This document shows positions 59,772 to 64,000 of a DNA stretch of 64,000 nt, in pieces; the first letter of the stretch is position 1; each line of letters opens with the position of its first letter. The position numbers were made by a program, and so were the translations under genes. The DNA is from Paenibacillus methanolicus (GTDB taxonomy: Bacteria; Bacillota; Bacilli; Paenibacillales; Paenibacillaceae). The DNA is taken from assembly GCF_008124765.1 (NCBI RefSeq), contig NZ_VNHS01000005.1:248001-312000 (forward strand). The letters run 5' to 3'. The notes beneath the pieces were generated by a model that had not been told where the DNA came from, did no database searches, and saw nothing but the letters and a program-made list of their open reading frames with translations.

Positions 59772-59913
59772 GCGCTTGGAGCTTTGTCCGCAAGGACAAA
59801 AGCGTGCCAAGCTCGAACCAACCGCCCACAGCGAACAATTGTATTGGCACGAAGACGGAGTCCAGAGGGCGAAGCCCTTTGGTTCCCCTCGGAGGAGGGG
59901 GAAGGGGGAGGAA
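59772..59913 (+). repeat. Structured repeat, copy D
   Basis: Same elements as copy C: TTGTCC-GCAA-GGACAA, GTGCCAA (59804-59810) with TTGGCAC (59844-59850), AGGGC-GAA-GCCCT, CCCCTC-GGAG-GAGGGG. Its G-rich 3' end is the only ribosome binding site of the esterase gene that follows. Confidence 0.9.
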
Positions 59914-59917
59914 AAAG

Positions 59918-60769
59918 TTGGCGCTTGCGCATGTGGAATTTTTCGCGGAGACGCTCGGGCTGCAGAGCTCGATCGACGTCATTCTGCCGGAGCGGACGCG
60001 CAGAAGGGTGGGGCTTGCTTCGTCGGAAGGCGGCCCGCCTTATCCGGCGCTCTATCTGCTGCACGGCGCGTCGGACAATCACACCTGCTGGCAGCGGTTC
60101 AGCTCGATTGAACGGTATGCCGCGGACAAAGGAATCGTGATCGTCATGCCCGCGGTGCAGTACAGCTTCTATTCCGATATGAAGCAGGGCTTCCCGTATT
60201 GGACGTATCTAACCGAGGAGCTGCCGGGCATCGTGCGGGACTTTTTCCCCGTCTCGGACCGGCGCGAGGACACGTTCGCCGCGGGGCTGTCGATGGGCGG
60301 CTACGGCGCGTTCAAGCTCGGCATCCGGCAGCCGGATCGATTCGCGGCGGTCGCGAGCTTGTCGGGTAGTCTAAGCCAACGAAGCCGGATTGTCGTCGAC
60401 CCGAACGCGGGTTTCAGCAATCCGATTCTGTTCGAGATGGCGCGGCTTACGTTCGGTTCCGCGGAGGCGTATGACGGGAGCGAGCACGATTTGGCGCATG
60501 TGCTGGAAGGGAAGATCGGGGAGGGCGCGCGGCTGCCGAAGTTCTATCAAGCATGCGGGACGGCCGATTTCAACCTGGCGATCAATCGGGATTTCCACCG
60601 GCATTTCGCGGACCGCGTCGATCTGACGTATGTCGAGACGCCGAATGCGGGGCACGAGTGGAGCTATTGGGATGAGGAGATCCAACATGTGCTGGATTGG
60701 CTGCCGATCCGGCGGGGGACGGCGAGCGGGCTTGAGAACCGATCGGTCAGCGCGTCTGACGAGGAGTAG
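59918..60769 (+). CDS. Esterase, PF00756 family (acetyl/feruloyl esterase type)
   Basis: A 283-residue alpha/beta hydrolase of the esterase D/CE1-like family: YLLHGASDNHTCWQRFSSIE with oxyanion HG motif, nucleophile Ser125 in GLSMGGYGAFK, and His in TPNAGHEWSYWD. No signal peptide, so it likely removes acetyl or other acyl groups from imported oligosaccharides. The frame runs back through both repeat copies, but TTG 59918 with GGGGGAGG 6 bases upstream is the sensible start; homology begins there. Part of importer operon 2. Confidence 0.88.
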   Translation: MALAHVEFFAETLGLQSSIDVILPERTRRRVGLASSEGGPPYPALYLLHGASDNHTCWQRFSSIERYAADKGIVIVMPAVQYSFYSDMKQGFPYWTYLTEELPGIVRDFFPVSDRREDTFAAGLSMGGYGAFKLGIRQPDRFAAVASLSGSLSQRSRIVVDPNAGFSNPILFEMARLTFGSAEAYDGSEHDLAHVLEGKIGEGARLPKFYQACGTADFNLAINRDFHRHFADRVDLTYVETPNAGHEWSYWDEEIQHVLDWLPIRRGTASGLENRSVSASDEE

Positions 60770-60771
60770 GC

Positions 60772-62673
60772 TTGGCGAGGAAAAGGTACTTTGCGAGAGG
60801 AGCGAAGGCAGCGATGCGGGAAGAAGAATGGCGGCACGAGGGGAGCATCCGGAGTGACGAAGGCACGATCATCGTCGATATGGATCACGTGCTGGTCGAA
60901 TCCTATATGGGCGTCGGCTTCGAATGGGACCCGTCCGACGATTACGATTACACGGACGAACAATGGGCGATGATCGTCGAGCGCGTCGCGTTCACGCGGG
61001 CGCCGCTGATCCGGCTCATGCTGCGGGCGAACGCCTATACGACCGGCTGGGATGCGGACGGAAGGCCGATCTACGATTGGAACACGCCGATGATGCTGCG
61101 GGCTTACCGTATTCTGGATTATTGCGAGCGCCACGATATTAAGGTCATCATCGGCGAATGGAGCCGCAGTCCGGAGATCGGTCTGACGGCCACGGACGAT
61201 GCGGCGTGGGCGGAGTTGATCGGCGATTTCCTCGTACATATGCTGGACGTGAAAGGTTATTCCGTCCTGCTGTACTATAACTTCATCAACGAGCCGAACG
61301 GCTCCTGGGCGACGGAAGACGGCAACCGGTTCGCGCTCTGGCGGCGCGGCATGCTCCATGTGCGAAGGATGATGGAGGAGCGCGGCTTGACGGAACGCAT
61401 CGGGCTGATCGGACCGGACTCCTCGAACGAGGATGACTGGGTAGATCTGACCGTGTACGCGCTGGGCGATATCGTGGCCGCCTACGACGTCCACCGCTAT
61501 GTGAACGACCATGATATCGTAAGCGGGGATATGGAGCGGATGGTGCGGGAGAAGCGGGATTTCGTCGATCGGTACGATTCGGAGGGCGCCGCGAAGCCGT
61601 ACCTGATGACCGAGGCGGGCATCGTGGAAGGGAAGGACGAGGCGCACGATCAACAGAGCCGCGTGAAGACGTTCGAATACGGCCTGTTGATGGCGGATTT
61701 CGCGATTCAGACGATGCGAGGCGGGCAAGCGGGCGTCATCTCCTGGATGCTGGACGATTCGATGCATCGGGCTCCCGGCTACCCGGCAGGGTCCGGCCAG
61801 CTGAAGACGTGGGGATTCTGGAACACGGTCGGCGACGAAGCGGATCGTGCGCTTCGTCCGTGGTATGACCCGATGGCGATGTTGTCGCGGTATTGTCCGC
61901 GGGGCAGCCGAATCGTTTACGCAAGCGATAGCGGCGTTCCTGGCGTGCGCGCGGCGGCGGCCGTCATCCCGGCAACGGACGGGGGCGGGCATCTGACGCT
62001 GGTAGTGGTTAATCATCGGGAAGAGGAGCAGCGAATTCGGTTGGTCGTGCCGGACGCGGCCGGACGCGCGGTCTTGCGCGGGTACCAATACCGCGAGGAC
62101 GAACGAACGGCGGATGCCGCGGGATATCCGGCGCCGGCGTTTCGCATCGAAGACGCGGATCTGGCGGAAGGAATGGAGATGCGCCTTCCGGGACGAAGCG
62201 TGCTGCTGCTGACGACGCTGGAAGCCGGCGCCGAGGCAGGGGGCGTTCGGTTCGCCTCATCGCGCAATGTCGCGCGTCATCGTCCGGTTGCCGTCAGCTC
62301 CTGCCAGTATTCGAACGAGCAGGGCGGCGAATGCGCGGTGGATGGCAGGCGGGAGACCGCTTGGGTATCGAAGCGCCGGGGCGATCAGTGGCTGGCCGTC
62401 GACCTGGAGGCGGAGCGCAGGATCAAGCGAATCAAGCTCTTGTGGGGCGAAGGGCACGCGCGCGCATTCGAACTGGCCGTCTCGACGGACGGCGAACGGT
62501 GGACGAAGATATTCGAGCGGACAGATGGGGCGGGCGAGCCGGAGCAGATTTGTCCGGAACCCCTTACCGCGCGGTATATCCGCGTGAATATGACGGAAGC
62601 GGGCACGACGCTCGGGTATTCGATCCGCGAGTTGGCGGCGTACGGCGAGCCGCGTGAGGGGGTGTCGCCATGA
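60772..62673 (+). CDS. Clan GH-A glycoside hydrolase with discoidin-like C-terminal domain
   Basis: A 633-residue enzyme. Residues about 15-400 form a (beta/alpha)8 barrel with acid/base Glu174 in NFINEPNGSW and nucleophile Glu281 in LMTEAGIV, the Asn-Glu-Pro signature of clan GH-A (GH5/GH39-like). A beta-sandwich follows (about 410-490), then an F5/8 type C domain (about 500-625; ARHRPVAVSS, AVDGRRETAWVSKRRGDQWLAVDLE). TTG 60772 has GAGGAG 5 bases upstream; ATG 60814 is an alternative. No signal peptide. Exact family and bond are open. Confidence 0.83.
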   Translation: MARKRYFARGAKAAMREEEWRHEGSIRSDEGTIIVDMDHVLVESYMGVGFEWDPSDDYDYTDEQWAMIVERVAFTRAPLIRLMLRANAYTTGWDADGRPIYDWNTPMMLRAYRILDYCERHDIKVIIGEWSRSPEIGLTATDDAAWAELIGDFLVHMLDVKGYSVLLYYNFINEPNGSWATEDGNRFALWRRGMLHVRRMMEERGLTERIGLIGPDSSNEDDWVDLTVYALGDIVAAYDVHRYVNDHDIVSGDMERMVREKRDFVDRYDSEGAAKPYLMTEAGIVEGKDEAHDQQSRVKTFEYGLLMADFAIQTMRGGQAGVISWMLDDSMHRAPGYPAGSGQLKTWGFWNTVGDEADRALRPWYDPMAMLSRYCPRGSRIVYASDSGVPGVRAAAAVIPATDGGGHLTLVVVNHREEEQRIRLVVPDAAGRAVLRGYQYREDERTADAAGYPAPAFRIEDADLAEGMEMRLPGRSVLLLTTLEAGAEAGGVRFASSRNVARHRPVAVSSCQYSNEQGGECAVDGRRETAWVSKRRGDQWLAVDLEAERRIKRIKLLWGEGHARAFELAVSTDGERWTKIFERTDGAGEPEQICPEPLTARYIRVNMTEAGTTLGYSIRELAAYGEPREGVSP

Positions 62674-63728
62674 GGCTCGGACTTGGACTCGGACAGCGGA
62701 TGCTGACGCCGGACAACTTCCGCTTCGCCTGGCAGCTGGGCTGCACCGATATCGTGGCGCATTTGACGGATTACATGGAGCCGGTCATCGATCTGGCGCG
62801 GCACGAGGAAATGTATTCGCTGGAATCGATGCTTCGCCTGAAGGCGCAGATGAACGCGGAAGGGCTTGCTTTTCACGCGATCGAGAACTTCTGCCCTGCC
62901 CACTGGCACGACGTGCTGCTCGACGGGCCGCGGCGCGGCGAGCAGATAGAACGGCTGAAGACGATCATCCGCAATGCCGGACGCGCGGGCATTCCGGTGT
63001 TCGGCTACAACTTCAGCATCGCCGGCGTCTGGGGGCTGACGAGCGTCGAGGCGGCGCGCGGACGGGCGAGAACGGCGGTGTTCCACGATCCGGCGCAGAC
63101 GCCGATTCCGAACGGGACGGTGTGGAACTTCACGTATGATCCCGTCGCGCCGGAAGGGTTCATCGCCCCGATCTCGGAGGAGCAGCTGTGGGACCGGGTT
63201 GAACGCTTCTTGCGGGAGATCATCCCGGTGGCGGAGGAGGCGGGCGTCGTTATGGCCGCGCACCCGGACGACCCGCCGCTTGCGACCGTTCGCGGGACGG
63301 CCCGGCTGGTCTATAAGCCGGATTATTACCGGCGTCTGCTTGACCTGTATCCGAGCCCGTCGAACAAGCTGGAGTTCTGCATGGGCACGACGGCGGAGAT
63401 GACGGAAGGCAGCGTCTACGAGGCGATTGCCGAATATGGCCGGGACTTCGGATATATTCATTTTCGCAACGTAAGGGGCAAGGTGCCGCATTACGACGAG
63501 GTGTTCCTGGACGAAGGAGACATCGACATGATTCGGGCGCTCCGGTTGTGCAAGCGTTCCGGCTTCGACGGCGTGCTCATTCCCGACCATACGCCGATGA
63601 CGCAATGCGCGGCGCCGTGGCATGCCGGCATGGCGTACGCGCTGGGCTATATGCGGGCGGCGATGACGATGATCGAACGGGAGGAAGCGAACGGGCGGGA
63701 AGGCGCGGAGGAGGCGGTGAACGGATGA
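62670..63728 (+). CDS. uxuA: Mannonate dehydratase (UxuA family)
   Basis: A 352-residue TIM-barrel enzyme of the UxuA family, which dehydrates D-mannonate to 2-keto-3-deoxygluconate in hexuronate breakdown. Motifs: HAIENFCPAHW, PVFGYNFS, AHPDDPP (metal ligands), NKLEFCMGTTAEM and IHFRNVRGK. It overlaps the glycosidase gene by four bases and the next gene by four. Its place here suggests that the sugar handled by the operon yields a uronic acid; paralogues of unclear substrate exist. Confidence 0.87.
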   Translation: MRLGLGLGQRMLTPDNFRFAWQLGCTDIVAHLTDYMEPVIDLARHEEMYSLESMLRLKAQMNAEGLAFHAIENFCPAHWHDVLLDGPRRGEQIERLKTIIRNAGRAGIPVFGYNFSIAGVWGLTSVEAARGRARTAVFHDPAQTPIPNGTVWNFTYDPVAPEGFIAPISEEQLWDRVERFLREIIPVAEEAGVVMAAHPDDPPLATVRGTARLVYKPDYYRRLLDLYPSPSNKLEFCMGTTAEMTEGSVYEAIAEYGRDFGYIHFRNVRGKVPHYDEVFLDEGDIDMIRALRLCKRSGFDGVLIPDHTPMTQCAAPWHAGMAYALGYMRAAMTMIEREEANGREGAEEAVNG

Positions 63729-64000
63729 AAATCGCCGTAACCGGCGGAAGCGGCCGAATCGGCGCTTACGTCGTCGAAGAGCTGCTCGCGCACGGGCACG
63801 AGCCGGTCAATCTGGACCGGCAGTTCCCGCAGAAGCGGCTATGCCGGACGCGAATCGTGGATCTGCTCGAATTGGGCGAAGTATACGGCGCGCTCCAAGG
63901 CGCCGAGGCCGTCATCCACTTGGCGGGCATCAACGCGCCCGGCACGTATCCGAACGAAAAAGTTGTCCAACTTAACGTCATGTCCACCTATAATGTACTT
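63725..64000 (+). CDS. NAD-dependent epimerase/dehydratase (partial)
   Basis: The first 92 residues of an extended SDR-type protein cut by the window end: KIAVTGGSGRIGAYVVEELL (GxxGxxG dinucleotide site), DRQFPQKRL, and AVIHLAGINAPG. It overlaps the mannonate dehydratase stop (ATGA). It could be a uronate dehydrogenase or sugar epimerase; the catalytic YxxxK is outside the window. Confidence 0.88.
   Translation, partial: MKIAVTGGSGRIGAYVVEELLAHGHEPVNLDRQFPQKRLCRTRIVDLLELGEVYGALQGAEAVIHLAGINAPGTYPNEKVVQLNVMSTYNVL

Noticed and set aside
59636-59917. N-terminal extension of the esterase gene through the repeats
   Set aside because: The added 94 residues come only from the repeat units; family similarity begins after TTG 59918, which has a good ribosome site.
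59587-59982. Reading frames crossing the tandem repeat (minus strand)
   Set aside because: They read through the structured repeat in both copies and give low-complexity Pro/Arg-rich chains of the sort often misannotated; no ribosome site.
1-64000. Insertion sequences, prophage genes, rRNA, CRISPR-Cas or restriction systems
   Set aside because: No transposase, integrase, phage structural, Cas or restriction motifs were seen in any of the plausible genes.

Overview
The window looks like part of the chromosome of a GC-rich, spore-forming, Gram-positive soil bacterium of the Paenibacillaceae (Paenibacillus/Cohnella type). This is inferred from a GerA/GerC/GerB germinant-receptor operon, a YheC/YheD-type spore-coat protein, a collagen-like exosporium-type protein, S-layer homology (SLH) anchoring, a T-box leader, cre-like catabolite sites and strong AGGAGG ribosome binding sites.

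Layout. 1-5900: the end of a tRNA, a short-chain dehydrogenase lacking its catalytic Tyr and Lys, small membrane proteins, an AT-rich acyltransferase gene inserted between two identical 105-bp repeats, then a LysR regulator divergent from transaldolase. 5950-9160: a Fur-controlled siderophore locus (AraC regulator fused to a siderophore-binding domain, FeuA-like lipoprotein, trilactone-type esterase). 9190-12510: a two-component system facing away from an unknown secreted protein. 12570-19310: housekeeping and lipoprotein genes (GGDEF cyclase, phosphoesterase, kinase-like protein, two VOC proteins). 19480-25860: a 2067-residue SLH-anchored GH5-type glycanase with its own promoter and cre-like operator. 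25890-31410: two DinB proteins, a lipoprotein, an RCC1-WG fusion and poorly known genes.

31560-38960 is a first mannan-oligosaccharide operon: binding protein, two permeases, GH2 beta-mannosidase and a GH5 enzyme without signal peptide. 39100-39470 holds two diverged copies of a structured repeat. 40200-41800 is a T-box leader controlling an MFS exporter. 42540-48840 is a spore block (coat ATP-grasp protein, collagen-like protein, germinant-receptor operon). 51800-64000 is a second glycan locus: secreted GH26 mannanase, LacI regulator, binding protein, two permeases, tandem copies of the structured repeat, an esterase, a clan GH-A glycosidase with a discoidin-like domain, mannonate dehydratase and the start of an NAD-dependent epimerase.

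The glycan genes fit together: the secreted or surface enzymes (GH5-SLH, GH26) would cut mannan outside, the two ABC importers would take up the oligosaccharides, and intracellular GH2, GH5, GH-A and esterase would finish them, with mannonate dehydratase pointing to uronic-acid residues in the second locus. Neither importer has its ATPase here. A tandem TTCAAC half-site and cre-like sites recur upstream of these units, suggesting one regulon.

Most notable candidates for something undescribed are the approx. 148-bp structured repeat family (hairpins preserved in diverged copies; one copy supplies a Shine-Dalgarno sequence), and a 48-codon gene at 55352-55498 encoding a peptide with a double-glycine-type leader and a short cationic tail.
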